From: Hymenobacter daecheongensis DSM 21074
GTDB taxonomy: Bacteria > Bacteroidota > Bacteroidia > Cytophagales > Hymenobacteraceae
Assembly: GCF_900141805.1 (NCBI RefSeq)
Contig: NZ_FQYN01000002.1
Coordinates: 496,001-560,000 of the forward strand
Direction: 5' to 3'
DNA length: 64,000 nt
The notes under the pieces are model-generated. The model did no database searches. It worked only from the letters and a program-made list of their open reading frames with translations, and was not told the DNA's origin. Of the stretch, positions 1 through 12,201 are shown one piece after another. Position 1 is the first letter of the stretch. The number at the start of each line of letters is the position of its first letter. The translations under genes and the position numbers were made by a program.

Positions 1-63
1 GGCCGCAGCCTTCTTTTACTCCGCCTGCAGCAGGCGGGCCACCGGCCTTACAAATGGCAAAAA

Positions 64-627
64 TTACAATCCATGCTGGCGGGCCAGCTCCAGTAGCTTC
101 TTGCGGGCCCGGCTGTATTGCGACTTGGACGTCGATTCGGTGATGCCCATAATGCCGGCTATTTCGGCGTGGTCGTAGCCTTCAAGCAGGTACAGGCTCA
201 GCACCACGCGGTAGCCGTCGGGCAGCTCCTGCACGCAGCGGCGCACCACATCGGCCCGCCACGACACTTCCTCGGGGTCGAGGCCGCCGTCGGCTTCCTC
301 GGCCGCCGGCGCGTCGTGCTGCTCGGCCAGGGGCACCAGCTGCAGGCGGCGGCTGCGCAGGCAGTTGATGCTTTTGTTGATGACGATGCGCTTGAGCCAA
401 GAGCCGAACGACGAGTCGCCCTTGTAGCTGTGCAGCTCGCGAAAAGCGCTCAGAAACGACTCTTGCAGCACATCCTCCGCCTCGGCGTAGTCGCCGGTGA
501 TGCGCACGGCAGCGTTGAACATGGCCTTGGCGTAGCGCTTGTAAATCTCGGCTTGGGCGCGCCGGTCGCCCAGGCGGCAGCGCTCCACGAGTGGAGCGTT
601 GATGTCGGTGTATGCAAAGGCCTCCAT
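64..627 (-). CDS. RNA polymerase sigma-70 family (ECF-like) sigma factor
   Basis: A 187-residue sigma factor with region 2 (the EAEDVLQESF segment in the first half) and a C-terminal region 4 helix-turn-helix (ELPDGYR followed by HAEIAGIMGITESTSKSQ). It should direct core RNA polymerase to a limited promoter set. The reading frame stays open upstream to 771, but the Met at 627 directly precedes the conserved domain, while the upstream 48 residues look non-coding. No anti-sigma factor is adjacent. This size without region 1.1 or 3 is usual for ECF sigma factors. A short GC-rich hairpin lies downstream near 22-37, without a U tract. Confidence 0.9.
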   Translation of the reverse strand: MEAFAYTDINAPLVERCRLGDRRAQAEIYKRYAKAMFNAAVRITGDYAEAEDVLQESFLSAFRELHSYKGDSSFGSWLKRIVINKSINCLRSRRLQLVPLAEQHDAPAAEEADGGLDPEEVSWRADVVRRCVQELPDGYRVVLSLYLLEGYDHAEIAGIMGITESTSKSQYSRARKKLLELARQHGL

Positions 628-856
628 ACGATCCTGGGTTGGCGTTGAAGTGGAATCTGAGGGAATGTAAATATCCACCTTTCCGGGCTTAGCTGCTAGT
701 GCTGATGGGTAAGTGCGGAAAAGACAAGCGGGCGGCCGCGGGGGTTGCATGGCGGGCCCGCATTCGCCCATTCACTCTCTCACTACCTATTTCCTCTTTC
801 CGGCAGTGAAACAGTGGTTGCACCGGGGTTAGTTTATTCATTTTCTCATAAAACGT

Positions 857-892
857 AAAAAACCTGCTCCGCTTCCGGAACAGGCTTTTTTG
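857..892 (-). terminator. Rho-independent terminator of the aldehyde dehydrogenase gene
   Basis: A hairpin (CCTGTTCCGGAAGCGGAGCAGG on the minus strand, one mismatch) is followed by a run of T on the minus strand. It lies just past the stop codon at 910. Confidence 0.75.
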
Positions 893-909
893 CGACGCCA
901 GAGCGGAGC

Positions 910-2505
910 TTACACGTCGAACTTGATGCCCTGGGCCAGCGGGAGCTGGTCGGAGTAGTTGATGGTGTTGGTCTGGCGGCGCATGTATACTTTCCAGGCG
1001 TCGGAGCCCGACTCGCGGCCGCCGCCGGTTTCCTTCTCGCCGCCGAACGCCCCGCCGATTTCGGCGCCCGAGGTGCCGATGTTCACGTTGGCAATGCCGC
1101 AGTCGGAGCCGGTGGCGGAGAGGAAGGCTTCAGCCTCGCGCATGTTCAGGGTGAAGATGCTGGACGACAGGCCCTGCTTCACGCCATTCTGCAGCGTAAT
1201 GGCATCATCCACCCCGCCCGAGTATTTGATGAGGTACAGAATGGGCGCGAAGGTTTCTTCCTGCACCGTGTGGTACTCGTTTTTAGCCTCAACCAGCGCC
1301 GGCTGCACGTAGGTGCCAGTCGGGTAGTCGGCGCCTTCCAGCACCTGGCCGCCGGTGAGCAGCTTGCCGCCTTCGGCCTGCACGGCCGCCAGAGCTTTGG
1401 TGAACATTTCCACGGCCTGCGTATCAATCAGCGGACCTACGAGCGTGCCTTCTTTCAGCGGATTGCCGATGGGCAGCTTAGGGTAAATGGCGAGCAGGCG
1501 CTGCTTCACATCCTCGAAAATGGACTCGTGGATGATGAGACGGCGCGTGGTGGTGCAGCGCTGCCCGGCGGTGCCCACGGCTCCGAACACCACGGCCCGC
1601 ATAGCCATATCCAGGTCGGCGTGAGGCGTCAGAATGATGGCATTGTTGCCGCCCAGCTCCAGCAGGGCGCGGCCCAGGCGGCCGCCCACTACTTCGCCCA
1701 CTTTCTTGCCCATACGCGTGCTGCCCGTGGCCGATACCAGCGGCACCCGCCCATCAGCGGCCATAGCGGCCCCAATTTCGGCCCCGCCGATGATAACGCT
1801 GAACACGCCTTCCGGCACGTCGTTTTCGGCCAGCACGTCTTTGATGATGTGCTGCACGGCCACGGCCACCAGCGGGGTTTTCTCCGAGGGCTTCCAGATG
1901 CTTACGTCGCCGCACACGGCGGCCAGCATGGCATTCCAGCTCCACACGGCCACCGGGAAGTTGAAGGCCGAGATGATGCCCACAATGCCCAGCGGCTGAT
2001 ACTGGTCGTACATGCGGTGGGCGGGGCGCTCGGAGTGCATGGTGAAGCCGTGCAGCTGCCGGCTCAGGCCCACGGCGAAGTCGCAGATGTCAATCATTTC
2101 CTGCACTTCGCCCAGGCCTTCCTGCATGATTTTGCCCATCTCGTAGCTCACCAGCTTGCCCAGCGGCTCCTTGAACTCGCGGAGCTTATTGCCGATCTGG
2201 CGCACGATTTCGCCGCGCTTCGGGGCCGGCATCAGCCGCCAGGTTTTGAAAGCTTCCTGGGCCGTGCGCACCACCTGCTCGTAGTCTTCCTCCGACGCCA
2301 TGTGCACGGCGGCAATCTTGCGGCCATCGGCGGGCGAATAGACGGTTTTCAGGTCGGTGGTGCTGCCGCCCCAGGCCCGGCCGGTGCTGTAGGCGGCATT
2401 CTGGGGCTGCACGCCCAGCTCGCGCAATACGTGCTGGATGCCGTGCGGATCGGCGTGGGCCGGCGCGTCGCCGGTGGCAACGGCTTCTTCGAAGGCTTGT
2501 TTCAT
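910..2505 (-). CDS. ALDH7-family aldehyde dehydrogenase (alpha-aminoadipic semialdehyde / piperideine-6-carboxylate dehydrogenase type)
   Basis: A 531-residue NAD-dependent aldehyde dehydrogenase. It matches the ALDH7 (antiquitin, AmaB) family closely along its length, including PAPKRGEIVRQIG, SAFNFPVAVWSWN and the C-terminal GGGRESGSDAWK-YMRR-TNTINYS block. The catalytic Cys is C317 in GTAGQRCTTTRR and the general-base Glu is E283 in LLELGGNN. The family oxidises alpha-aminoadipic semialdehyde in lysine catabolism and also detoxifies other aldehydes. The actual substrate here is inferred, because no other lysine-degradation gene is nearby. The start is the ATG at 2505; an in-frame extension to 2571 is not conserved. 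It is a single gene with its own terminator. Confidence 0.9.
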   Translation of the reverse strand: MKQAFEEAVATGDAPAHADPHGIQHVLRELGVQPQNAAYSTGRAWGGSTTDLKTVYSPADGRKIAAVHMASEEDYEQVVRTAQEAFKTWRLMPAPKRGEIVRQIGNKLREFKEPLGKLVSYEMGKIMQEGLGEVQEMIDICDFAVGLSRQLHGFTMHSERPAHRMYDQYQPLGIVGIISAFNFPVAVWSWNAMLAAVCGDVSIWKPSEKTPLVAVAVQHIIKDVLAENDVPEGVFSVIIGGAEIGAAMAADGRVPLVSATGSTRMGKKVGEVVGGRLGRALLELGGNNAIILTPHADLDMAMRAVVFGAVGTAGQRCTTTRRLIIHESIFEDVKQRLLAIYPKLPIGNPLKEGTLVGPLIDTQAVEMFTKALAAVQAEGGKLLTGGQVLEGADYPTGTYVQPALVEAKNEYHTVQEETFAPILYLIKYSGGVDDAITLQNGVKQGLSSSIFTLNMREAEAFLSATGSDCGIANVNIGTSGAEIGGAFGGEKETGGGRESGSDAWKVYMRRQTNTINYSDQLPLAQGIKFDV

Positions 2506-2653
2506 GGGAAGTAGAGTGGGGTGGATGGGATTGGGTTGGCGGGAGAGACTACCGGAGCGTAAAGCTAGCAAATAGGCGCGGGCCGGGCGGCACCAACGTC
2601 TGCCAACCCACCCTCGCCTGCGCCCCCCAACGGGCGGTCCTGACCACCGAAGG

Positions 2654-2690
2654 CAAAAAAAGTCCCCGCCAGTAGCTGACGGGGACTTTC
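2654..2690 (-). terminator. Rho-independent terminator of htrA
   Basis: The arms AGTCCCCG and CGGGGACT are separated by 11 nt and followed on the minus strand by a T7 run (the A run at 2655-2660). It is placed directly after the htrA stop. Confidence 0.8.
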
Positions 2691-2708
2691 GGTTATCGCA
2701 CCAAGCTG

Positions 2709-4205
2709 TTAGTTCGACTGGCCAATGGGGTAATACGCCTTGCGCCCATCGGGGTACACGCCTTCTACCAGCGTGCCGTCGCCGTTCTTGGCATCTTCTA
2801 GGTAGCGCTGCACGTCCTGCGGATTGCTGACGCGGTTCTTGTCGATGCGGGTGATGATGAAGCCGTCGGAAATGCCGGTTTCCTTGAAGTTGGAGCCCTT
2901 GATGCCCGTGATTTTGGCCCCGCCATCCAGGCCCAGCTTATTCAGCTCCTGCCGGCTCACCGGCGATATGGTGGCGCCTTCGTACTTGAGGCCGGTGCTT
3001 TCGCGCACCACTTCGGTGGTGCCGGTGGCATTGCGCAGCGTGGCGCTGGTGATGCGGGCCTCGGAGCCGCGCAGGAAGCCAACCTTGATCTTGTCGCCGG
3101 GGCGGAAGCGGGCCACCTGCTCCTGCAGCTGCGAGGAGGTGTTTACTTTGGCCCCGTTGATTTCCGTGATGATGTCGCCTTCCTTCAGGCCGGCCTCGGC
3201 GGCGGCGCTGTTGGCCGTGAGGCCCACCACGTACACGCCGTTCAGGGTGCTGAGCTTCTTTTCGGAGGCCAGGGTGGCATCTACTTCGCGCATGTTCACG
3301 CCCAGCAGGGCACGCTGCACTACTTTGTACTTCAGCAGGTCGTCAATCACCTTGCTCACAATGGAGCTGGGCACGGCAAACGAGTAGCCCTCGAAAGCGC
3401 CCGAGCGTGAGGCAATAGCCGAGTTGATACCGATCAGGTCGCCGTTCAGGTTTACCAAAGCGCCGCCCGAGTTGCCGGGGTTCACCACGGCGTCGGTCTG
3501 CAGGAAGGACTCGATGCCCATGCCCTGCCGGTCGCGCAGAATGTTGATGTTGCGGCCCTTGGCTGAGATGATACCGGCCGTCACGGTCGAGTTCAGGTTG
3601 AAGGGGTTGCCCACGGCCAATACCCACTCCCCGATCTTCACGTTGTCGGAGTTGCCGTAGCGTACGAAGGGCAGATTATCGGCCTTCACCTTGAGCAGGG
3701 CCAGATCGGTGTTGGGGTCGGTGCCCACCAGCTCAGCCTCGAACTTGCGCTTATCGTCCATCACCACCTCAATCTTGTCGGCCTTGTCGATGACGTGGTT
3801 GTTGGTCACGATGTAGCCGTTGGCGGCAATGATAACGCCGGAGCCGGAGCCCATCTGCGGCCCCTGGCGGCCATGAAACTGCTCGGCATCATCGCCGAAA
3901 AACTGACGCAGGAAGGGGTCCATGCGCATGGCCGCGTTCTGGTCGCTCTGCTTCGGGCCGTACTCGGTCATCACGTGCACCACGGCCGGCGTCACGGAAG
4001 AGGCGGCGGCCACGAAGTTCAGGCCTTCGGGCACTACATAATTGGTGCTCTTCAATTCGCTGGTGTAGCGCACGTTGGGGTCGGCAGCCACTACGGCGGG
4101 CGCATTGGTGCGCTCGGGCTCCAGTAGCTTGTACCCACCCACGGCCACGCCGCCGCCAAGAACCGCGGAACCGAGCAGGCCGAGCATCATCTGTTTTGCT
4201 TGCAT
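2709..4205 (-). CDS. Do-family periplasmic serine protease (DegP/DegQ/HtrA-like)
   Basis: A 498-residue envelope protease/chaperone. The N-terminal hydrophobic segment (MLGLLGSAVLGGGVAVGGY) is a signal or membrane anchor. The trypsin-like domain has the full catalytic triad: H137 (TNNHVID), D167 (TDLALLK) and S246 (NPGNSGGAL). Two PDZ domains follow, the first around AAEAGLKEGDIITEING and the second degenerate at the C-terminus. Do-family proteases degrade or refold misfolded periplasmic and outer-membrane proteins. The ATG at 4205 is chosen because it immediately precedes the hydrophobic leader; the 56 upstream in-frame residues lack family features. It lies next to an Hsp20 gene, which fits a protein-quality-control neighbourhood, but each gene has its own terminator. 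Confidence 0.93.
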   Translation of the reverse strand: MQAKQMMLGLLGSAVLGGGVAVGGYKLLEPERTNAPAVVAADPNVRYTSELKSTNYVVPEGLNFVAAASSVTPAVVHVMTEYGPKQSDQNAAMRMDPFLRQFFGDDAEQFHGRQGPQMGSGSGVIIAANGYIVTNNHVIDKADKIEVVMDDKRKFEAELVGTDPNTDLALLKVKADNLPFVRYGNSDNVKIGEWVLAVGNPFNLNSTVTAGIISAKGRNINILRDRQGMGIESFLQTDAVVNPGNSGGALVNLNGDLIGINSAIASRSGAFEGYSFAVPSSIVSKVIDDLLKYKVVQRALLGVNMREVDATLASEKKLSTLNGVYVVGLTANSAAAEAGLKEGDIITEINGAKVNTSSQLQEQVARFRPGDKIKVGFLRGSEARITSATLRNATGTTEVVRESTGLKYEGATISPVSRQELNKLGLDGGAKITGIKGSNFKETGISDGFIITRIDKNRVSNPQDVQRYLEDAKNGDGTLVEGVYPDGRKAYYPIGQSN

Positions 4206-4362
4206 GGGTGTTGAAATGAGGATTGGGTTGAAAAAAAGAGGTAGTGGGAAGTTACGGCCGAAAACCAAATTCGGGCTGCGCCGCCGGCCTGCTAACGCTA
4301 GAGTCGCGCCGCGTGGTATAGCGTTGCATTCCGCACCCGAATCTACTAACACCGAAGCCAAC

Positions 4363-4392
4363 AAAAAAGACACCGCCGGGGTGTCTTTTCTG
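4363..4392 (-). terminator. Terminator of the hsp20 gene
   Basis: The arms AAGACACC and GGTGTCTT have a GC-rich loop, with A/T runs on both sides (A6 on the plus strand, giving T6 on the minus strand). It lies 27 nt past the hsp20 stop. Confidence 0.75.
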
Positions 4393-4418
4393 CCGGCCTT
4401 GGGTGGGCTGATGCGAAA

Positions 4419-4868
4419 TTAACGCACTTCAATGTGGTGCTTGGTCACTTTTTTGGTATCGAAGGGCAGCGTAACGCGCAGTACGCCGTCGGTCATTTCG
4501 GCCCCGATGGCGGTAGCATCCACGGTGTCGGGCAGGCGGAAAGTGCGGGTGAAGGTGCCGTAGGCGGTTTCGACGCGGCGGAACTTCGGGGCCTCTTCAC
4601 CCTCGGTAGCCGGGGCTTTGCGCTCCCCGCTAATTACGAGGTTGCCCTCCTGAAAGTCAATAGCCACGGTGTCTTTGGCTACGCCGGGCAGCGGGAGCAG
4701 CAGCTCAAAGCCGGCCGCCGACTCCAGCACGTCAGCCTGAGGCACAAAGGAGTTGCCGGGCGTGGTGGCGGCTACCTGCTGGTCGCGCAGCAGCTCATTC
4801 AGCACAGAACTGAACGCGGCGCGGGAAGGACGAACGGAAGGGCGGTTGTTATAAACGAGAGTTGCCAT
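4419..4868 (-). CDS. Small heat-shock protein, Hsp20/alpha-crystallin family
   Basis: A 149-residue cytoplasmic holdase chaperone. It has a variable N-terminal arm (about residues 1-40), then an alpha-crystallin domain beginning at PQADVLESAAGFELLLPLPGV and containing the conserved beta-strand VAIDFQEGNLVISGERK. The usual A-x-x-x-n-GVL-x-v-x-P signature appears as MTDGVLRVTLPF. The C-terminus lacks a clear I-x-I tail and ends HIEVR. It binds unfolding proteins without ATP for later refolding. An AT-rich 229-bp leader precedes it, as expected for a stress-induced gene. Confidence 0.93.
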   Translation of the reverse strand: MATLVYNNRPSVRPSRAAFSSVLNELLRDQQVAATTPGNSFVPQADVLESAAGFELLLPLPGVAKDTVAIDFQEGNLVISGERKAPATEGEEAPKFRRVETAYGTFTRTFRLPDTVDATAIGAEMTDGVLRVTLPFDTKKVTKHHIEVR

Positions 4869-5097
4869 GATATGCAGAATGTTAAGGTTTGAAGGTTAAG
4901 CACCGGTTGCGGTACGCCTCCTACCAATAAATTCTGTACCAACCAGCCTAAGATATTATTTCAAGACAAAAAGTCCTGATTTCATTTATTCGATCTTGTC
5001 AATTATTCACACTTTGTCCTAAGAGCAACGCCCATCATTTCTAAACAACGATTTTGTACTTTTTATTATCCCGCCATTATGTCACCCACACCAACAA

Positions 5098-5910
5098 TTA
5101 GTGCTGAGTCGGCAGTTGGCGGCGCTCGAACACGGTGCCGCCCCGGAACAGCGTCAGGCGCAGATCCAAGCCTACTACCGGGGTCACGACATTGGTACGG
5201 CCGCCCGAAATCTGGTTATTATTCGCGTCGAACTGAGGTATGGTATTAAGGTAAGTGGTTTGGGAGGCCACCCAGGGCGTGAAGTCGAAGCGGGGCGACA
5301 CGCGCACCCCCAGCTCCGCCCGTAGCGTCCCGAAGTCGATAACCCGCTCTTTTTCCTGGGTTTCGTCGCGCTGCAGACGCAGGTAGGCGCGGGCTTCATA
5401 GGCCAGCCGGGGCCGTAGCGCCAAGCGGCCCAGCGGAATCAGCCGGTCCAGATCGAGGCGCAGGCTGGTGAGGGCGCGGTTTTGGCTGCCCGGGCCGCCC
5501 AGCACCTGATATTCCACTCCCAACCGTTGGCGGAAGTTGAAGCTCCCAATCGTGTTCCAGTGCCGCCCAAACAGCTCCGGACGCGCATCCAGGAACAGAT
5601 AGAGCACATCGCCGCCGTTGCGGGTGGCCGTGTACGCGTCCGCGCCCAGGGTGGCCCCGGCACTCCAGCGGGCGTTCCAGAAGTGCTCGTAGCCGGCATT
5701 CAGTCCCAGCCGGTCGAGGTTCAGGCCCTGGTAGCCGCCCGTGCTCAGGGGGGTGCTGATGCCAACCAGCACGTAGTCGTCGCCGTGCAGGGCATATTCG
5801 GCCTGCAGATTGGGCCGCAAGCCAAGCCCATTCACCGTGCGTCGCTGAGCCAGCGCGGGGTGAACAGCCAGCAGTAGTATCAGAGCAGATAAGCGTAGCA
5901 ACCTGAACAT
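5098..5910 (-). CDS. Predicted outer-membrane beta-structured protein, function unknown
   Basis: A 270-residue protein with a clear signal peptide (RLLRLSALILLLAVHPALA, cleavage before Q). It then has alternating aromatic/hydrophobic strands such as LQAEYALHGDDYVLVGIS, WSAGATLGADAY and LRAELGVRVSPRFDFTPWV. It ends VVGLDLRLTLFRGG, a pattern typical of transmembrane beta-barrel strands. I do not recognise a named family; it resembles DUF2490-type or other small Bacteroidota barrels only in style. It sits alone between hsp20 and an M20 peptidase on the same strand, with 51 bp to the latter. A cell-surface location is inferred from the leader and strand pattern. Confidence 0.6.
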   Translation of the reverse strand: MFRLLRLSALILLLAVHPALAQRRTVNGLGLRPNLQAEYALHGDDYVLVGISTPLSTGGYQGLNLDRLGLNAGYEHFWNARWSAGATLGADAYTATRNGGDVLYLFLDARPELFGRHWNTIGSFNFRQRLGVEYQVLGGPGSQNRALTSLRLDLDRLIPLGRLALRPRLAYEARAYLRLQRDETQEKERVIDFGTLRAELGVRVSPRFDFTPWVASQTTYLNTIPQFDANNNQISGGRTNVVTPVVGLDLRLTLFRGGTVFERRQLPTQH

Positions 5911-5961
5911 TGGGTAAGTATATGGCGTTGAGAAAAGCCGAATCCGGCGAGTGGGCAGCGT

Positions 5962-7158
5962 TTAGTCTTCGGCCGCCAGCTCGCGCAGCGTGAGCCAGGC
6001 CATCAGGCCGGGACCGGTTTCCAGGGCTTTGGTGTCGATATCGAAGGTGGGCGTATGCACGGAGGCGGCGAAGCGGCCATCGGCGGCACGGGTGCCCAGG
6101 CGGTAGAAGCACGCGGGGGCGGCCTGCGAGTAGTAGGCGAAGTCTTCGGCGGCCATCCACTGATCCAGCTCCACTACATTTTCGGCCCCCAGGTATTCTT
6201 CGGCGGCGGCGCGGGTGCGGGCTGTAAGTTGCGGCTCGTTTTCCAGATACGGGTAGCCGCGCCGGATTTCCAGCTCGCAGGTGGCCCCCATCGATTCGGC
6301 CAGCCCTTCCACCAGCCGGCGCAGGTGGCCATGCGCCTCCTCGCGCCACTCCTCGTTCAGGGTCCGGAACGTGCCTTCCAGCTTCACTTCGTTGGGAATG
6401 ACGTTGGTCGCGCCGTTGGCAATGACTTTGCCGAACGACAGCACCGAGGGCAGCTTGGGGTTGGCGCGCCGGCTCACAATCTGCTGGGCCGCCACAATGA
6501 TGTGGGCCGCCACCAGGACCGGGTCGATATTCTGCTCGGGCATGGCCCCGTGGCCGCCCTTGCCGCGCACGGTCAGGTACAGCTCGTCGGTGCTGGCCAT
6601 GTAGCGGCCGGCCCGCAGCCCGATTTTGCCGGCCGGCAGCAACGGAAATACGTGCTGCCCCAGAATACTGGCCGGCGCGGGGTTTTTCAGCACGCCTTCC
6701 TGAATCATCAGCGAAGCTCCACCAGGCAGCAGCTCCTCGCCGGGCTGAAAAATCAGCTTCACGGTGCCCTCAAACTCGGTGCGCAGCTGGCTCAGAATGC
6801 GGGCCGTGCCCAGCAACGACGACGTATGCACGTCGTGGCCGCAGGCGTGCATCACGCCCGGGTTCCGGGAGCGGTATGGCACCTCGTTCTGCTCCTGAAT
6901 GGGCAGCGCGTCCATGTCGGCGCGTAGCGCCACCACACGCCGGCCGGGGTTTTGGCCCTCAATGAGCACGACCAGACCCGTAGTGGCCATCGGCTGCGGA
7001 TGCAGGCCCAGTTTTTCCAGCTGCTCTTTCACGAAAGCCGCCGTATTGAATTCCTGAAACGACAATTCCGGATGAGCGTGCAGATGCTGGCGCAGCGCCA
7101 CGGTATCGGCGGCAGCTTCGGCAGCCAGGGTTTTGATGCGGGGAAGCAGGTGGAGCAT
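5962..7158 (-). CDS. M20 family metallo-amidohydrolase (hippurate hydrolase / N-acyl amino acid amidohydrolase type)
   Basis: A 398-residue di-metal hydrolase of the M20D group. Metal-binding motifs are visible: ADMDALPIQE, ACGHDVHTS (with the Cys ligand position typical of M20D) and the catalytic FQPGEE. A dimerisation domain, with GKGGHGAMPEQNIDPV at its start, occupies the middle third. The C-terminal metal ligand lies near ASVHTPTFDID. The family hydrolyses N-acyl or N-aminoacyl bonds, as in hippurate, N-acetyl amino acids and IAA conjugates; the substrate cannot be told from sequence. A TTG at 7170 also opens the frame, but the ATG at 7158 is the normal start. The upstream region is occupied by a dispersed inverted repeat. 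Confidence 0.9.
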   Translation of the reverse strand: MLHLLPRIKTLAAEAAADTVALRQHLHAHPELSFQEFNTAAFVKEQLEKLGLHPQPMATTGLVVLIEGQNPGRRVVALRADMDALPIQEQNEVPYRSRNPGVMHACGHDVHTSSLLGTARILSQLRTEFEGTVKLIFQPGEELLPGGASLMIQEGVLKNPAPASILGQHVFPLLPAGKIGLRAGRYMASTDELYLTVRGKGGHGAMPEQNIDPVLVAAHIIVAAQQIVSRRANPKLPSVLSFGKVIANGATNVIPNEVKLEGTFRTLNEEWREEAHGHLRRLVEGLAESMGATCELEIRRGYPYLENEPQLTARTRAAAEEYLGAENVVELDQWMAAEDFAYYSQAAPACFYRLGTRAADGRFAASVHTPTFDIDTKALETGPGLMAWLTLRELAAED

Positions 7159-7195
7159 GGGAAGGAGCAAGCGAAAAGCGACAGACGTTTGTCGT

Positions 7196-7284
7196 TGTCA
7201 TGCTGAGCTTGTCGAAGCATCTCTACCGCAACGGTAATTAATTAGCATTGCAGTAAAGATCCTTCGACAAGCTCAGCATGACAG
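7196..7284. repeat. Dispersed inverted repeat, TCATGCTGAGC family, copy A
   Basis: The left arm begins TGTCATGCTGAGCTTGTCGA and the right arm ends with its complement TCGACAAGCTCAGCATGACA, 20 identical bases each, with an AT-rich loop. Copies B (25027), C (36273) and D (41130) share the outer CATNCTGAGC core. It contains no open reading frame. It separates the M20 gene from the SPOR lipoprotein. Confidence 0.85.
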
Positions 7285-7294
7285 TTCCGGTGTT

Positions 7295-7843
7295 CTAAAA
7301 CGTGGTTTTATTCAGCACTACCTGCGTGGACTGTAGCTCGGCTTTGGGCACCAGGGGCCGGATGCGGAGCATGGCCTGCTCGGCTTCCAGGCGGGTGAGG
7401 TAGTCGCCCACCCAGAGGCGGTAGATAGGTTGCTTGTAGGTGAGGTAGTCGGTTTCCTCGGGGTAGCGGCTGATGACGGCCCGGCGAATGGCCATGGCCT
7501 GGTCGCGCTCCAGGCCCACGTAGGCCAAGATGCGGAAGCCCTGGGCGTACTTCACGTTCTGGTTGGTGTAGGCCTGGTCGCGCAGACGCTGCTCCACCTG
7601 AGCATTTACGTGGTTGGTGGGCGCGACGAAGGTTTTGGCCCCGGCGGCGGGCGCGGCCGCCGGTTTGGGGGCCGCAAATACGGGCCGGTAGCGGCTCAGG
7701 TCTTCGGGCACCACGGCGGCCGGGGCGCGGCGGGCGGTATCGGGGGCCTGGGCGGCGCTGGTGGCGGCGGGCCCGGAGGCGGCGCAGGCACCCAGCGCCA
7801 GCAGGGCAGGAAATAGCAGCACGTTAGGAAGCAGGGTTTTCAT
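7295..7843 (-). CDS. Lipoprotein with SPOR-like (peptidoglycan-binding) domain
   Basis: A 182-residue protein. The signal peptide ends in a lipobox LLALGAC, giving acylation at C20. A Pro/Ala-rich linker (to about residue 75) follows. The C-terminal 75 residues (QGFRILAYVGLERDQAMAIR to VGDYLTRLEAEQAMLRIRPL) have the SPOR-domain pattern of two aromatic-containing beta-alpha repeats with xVGDYxTRLEAExA. SPOR domains bind denuded septal glycan strands, so a role near the division site or in envelope anchoring is plausible. Its start codon overlaps the end of deoC by 20 bp, so the two are probably co-transcribed. Confidence 0.75.
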   Translation of the reverse strand: MKTLLPNVLLFPALLALGACAASGPAATSAAQAPDTARRAPAAVVPEDLSRYRPVFAAPKPAAAPAAGAKTFVAPTNHVNAQVEQRLRDQAYTNQNVKYAQGFRILAYVGLERDQAMAIRRAVISRYPEETDYLTYKQPIYRLWVGDYLTRLEAEQAMLRIRPLVPKAELQSTQVVLNKTTF

Positions 7844-8504
7844 TTTCTGCCAGCAAAGCTAAGCTATTGGACGACCCGATGCGGTCGGCCCCGGCGGCTA
7901 CCAGCGTGAGGGCCGCCGCCCGGGTGCGGATACCGCCGGATGCCTTGATGCGCATATCCCCCGGCAACGCCTTGCGCATCAGCTCAATATCGGCCACCGA
8001 TGCGCCCCGGCTGGCGAAGCCGGTGGAGGTTTTCACGAAGTCGGCCCCGGCGGCCACGCACAGCTGGCAGGCCGCCAGGATTTCCGCTTCCGTGAGCAAA
8101 GCCGTTTCAATAATCACCTTCAGCAGGGCCTGCCGGAAGTGGCACAGCTCGGCCAACTGCCCGATTTCATCCTCCACTTCCTCCAGCCGCCCCGATTTGA
8201 ACGCGGCCACGTTCATCACCATATCCAGCTCCGTAGCGCCATCGGCCAGCGCTTGGTGCGCCTCGAAGAACTTCACCTTGGTAATCTGATACCCCAGCGG
8301 AAAGCCGATAACCGTGCAAACGGGCACGCCGGAGCCCTGGAGCCGCTCGGCGGCAAAGCGCACGTAGCACGGCGGCACGCATACGGAGGCAAAGCCGGCC
8401 GCCGCCGCCTCGGCGCAGAGCTGGGCAATCTGGGCTTGGGTGGTATCGGGGCGCAGCAGCGTGTGGTCGATGCGGGCGGCGAGGTCGGTGAACTTCTTGC
8501 TCAT
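7824..8504 (-). CDS. deoC: Deoxyribose-phosphate aldolase
   Basis: A 226-residue class I aldolase that cleaves 2-deoxyribose-5-phosphate to glyceraldehyde-3-phosphate and acetaldehyde in deoxynucleoside salvage. Family features in order are IDHTLLRPDTT, the PLGYQ turn, the catalytic-lysine segment LLKVIIETALLT, the Schiff-base lysine in DFVKTSTGF, and the phosphate-binding KASGGIRT near the end. The ATG at 8504 is chosen; the 13-residue upstream extension runs into the secA terminator. The 3' end overlaps the start of the SPOR lipoprotein gene by 20 bp. No other deo genes are nearby. Confidence 0.95.
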   Translation of the reverse strand: MSKKFTDLAARIDHTLLRPDTTQAQIAQLCAEAAAAGFASVCVPPCYVRFAAERLQGSGVPVCTVIGFPLGYQITKVKFFEAHQALADGATELDMVMNVAAFKSGRLEEVEDEIGQLAELCHFRQALLKVIIETALLTEAEILAACQLCVAAGADFVKTSTGFASRGASVADIELMRKALPGDMRIKASGGIRTRAAALTLVAAGADRIGSSNSLALLAENENPAS

Positions 8505-8525
8505 GATAAGGTGATATAAACGAGT

Positions 8526-8561
8526 AGTGGCAGGCCGTTCCACCGGAACGCACCTGCCACT
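8526..8561 (-). terminator. Hairpin downstream of secA
   Basis: The arms AGTGGCAGG and CCTGCCACT enclose an inner TTCCxxxGGAA stem. It lies 40 bp past the secA stop and 22 bp before the deoC start. A long T run is lacking, so it may be a weak terminator or processing hairpin. Confidence 0.5.
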
Positions 8562-8601
8562 TAATAGTACTCAATTTTCCGGCAAAGCCGAGTTCAACTC
8601 C

Positions 8602-12000
<3,399 letters not shown>

Positions 12001-12036
12001 ACTGGTCTTGTTAAGCTGAAACGCCGGGGCGTACCT

Positions 12037-12044
12037 CAAATTTA
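12037..12044 (-). promoter_or_regulatory. Predicted -7 box of the secA promoter
   Basis: TAAATTTG on the minus strand matches the Bacteroidota consensus TAnnTTTG exactly. It would start transcription about 30 nt before the secA ATG. No clear TTG sits at the usual -33 distance. Confidence 0.5.
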
Positions 12045-12110
12045 AGGCGATTTTCGGGAATCTCCCGGCCAAATCACCTGCTATTCACCGCCCCGACCTC
12101 CGAAACGACA

Positions 12111-12142
12111 AAACCCCGCACCTCAAAGAGTGTGCGGGGTTT
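12111..12142 (-). terminator. Terminator of the HscA-like gene
   Basis: The arms AAACCCCGCAC and GTGTGCGGGGTTT surround a short loop. It lies about 60 bp past the hscA stop. The stem is strong, but the U tract is only three bases. Confidence 0.65.
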
Positions 12143-12201
12143 GCTGGGTGTGCATTGTTGTCAGGCGGCGCAAGCCGGAAATGACCGGCTGGGCGGCCGG
12201 G

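Noticed and set aside
22-43. Terminator after the sigma factor gene
   Set aside because: A CGCCTG/CAGGCG stem exists, but there is no T run on the minus strand, so it was not called.
5396-6349. 317-codon minus-strand frame spanning the ends of the barrel and M20 genes
   Set aside because: It overlaps two supported genes in another frame and is Arg/Ala/Gly/Pro-rich without motifs.
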